Source: Methanobacteriota archaeon (GTDB taxonomy: Archaea; Thermoplasmatota; Poseidoniia; Poseidoniales; Poseidoniaceae). Taken from it: a stretch of DNA of 14,722 bases. Positions 14,513 through 14,722 of the stretch are shown here, piece after piece. The first letter of the stretch is position 1; the number at the start of each line of letters is the position of its first letter. The notes beneath the pieces were generated by a model. That model did not search any database, was not told the origin of the DNA, and worked only from the letters and a program-made list of their open reading frames with translations. A program made the translations under genes and the position numbers. Location of the stretch: assembly GCA_018662715.1 (NCBI GenBank), contig JABJFP010000018.1, positions 1 to 14,722 on the forward strand, given 5' to 3'.

Positions 14513-14722
14513 ATGGCGGGCGGTCAAAGGCGGAAAGGAAAGGGTTCTTCGCGCCCTAATCGCCAAAACAAGAACAAGGGGCCAAAGGCTCCCGAAGATG
14601 AACGCTTGTGGCGACGAGTCACCCAGCACTTCTCTGAACCAGAGGATTGGGGTCGTGCTTGGTCCAATGCGGAGGTGGTTGAATTTCTCACCGTCAAGGA
14701 ACGGATGGAAGCCCAATTTTCC
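14513..14722 (+). CDS. 5' end of a basic protein of unknown function, cut by window edge
   Basis: An ATG at 14513 opens a frame of 70 codons that stays open to the right edge. The first 25 residues are rich in Lys, Arg, Gly and Asn (MAGGQRRKGKGSSRPNRQNK), like nucleic-acid-binding tails; the rest (RLWRRVTQHFSEPEDWGRAW) looks like a folded domain with several Trp. I do not recognise it. It is 39 bases after dnaJ on the same strand and may be co-transcribed. A GGGTGA lies about 17 bases upstream, too far to be decisive. Confidence 0.55.
   Translation, partial: MAGGQRRKGKGSSRPNRQNKNKGPKAPEDERLWRRVTQHFSEPEDWGRAWSNAEVVEFLTVKERMEAQFS

Noticed and set aside
1..14722. CRISPR array, insertion sequence, integrase or attachment sites
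   Set aside because: I saw no spaced palindromic repeats, transposase or integrase motifs, or flanking direct repeats around the accessory genes; the only tandem repeats are coding.

Overview
The window looks like a chromosomal piece of a planktonic Thermoplasmatota-type archaeon, most likely Marine Group II (Poseidoniales-like). This is inferred from gene content and protein style; I could run no database search. Pointers are archaeal-type stalk proteins P0 and P1 ending in the same GFDGLGSLFG tail, an archaeal L1, SecE beside an Spt5-type NGN-KOW factor, Shine-Dalgarno sites of the GAGGTGA type, AT-rich TATA-like boxes, moderate GC, and a surface protein built from DxDxDGxGDNADAFPNDP repeats, a style common in that group.

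Left end (1-2736, all on the minus strand): a ribosomal stalk operon read right to left as L11 C-terminal domain, L1, P0 (L10), P1 (L12). After P1 come about 215 bases without a gene, holding a possible structured RNA, and then the 5' end of an unidentified gene that leaves the window. The L11 gene codes only for the C-terminal RNA-binding domain but has its own TATA-like box and ribosome binding site.

Middle (2797-12068): accessory genes. A plus-strand SDR/epimerase-like protein converges on a minus-strand three-gene operon (GT-C-like membrane glycosyltransferase, nucleotidyltransferase-fold protein, SAM methyltransferase) whose genes overlap by 4 bases each. A divergent plus-strand set follows: a large anchored surface protein with a CTCH motif and about 15 calcium-binding-type repeats, a membrane-anchored Asp-box beta-propeller protein, and a four-helix membrane protein.

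Right end (12185-14722): secE and spt5 on the minus strand, divergent from a cysteine-free, zinc-finger-less DnaJ and the start of another plus-strand gene. The Spt5 carries an N-terminal Nudix-like domain whose catalytic box is degenerate.

Taken together, secE, spt5, L11, L1, P0 and P1 lie on one strand in the order known from other archaea and bacteria, but about 9.5 kb of surface and glycan genes separate spt5 from L11, and L11 lacks its first domain at that junction. This rearrangement and the Nudix-Spt5 fusion are the most notable points.
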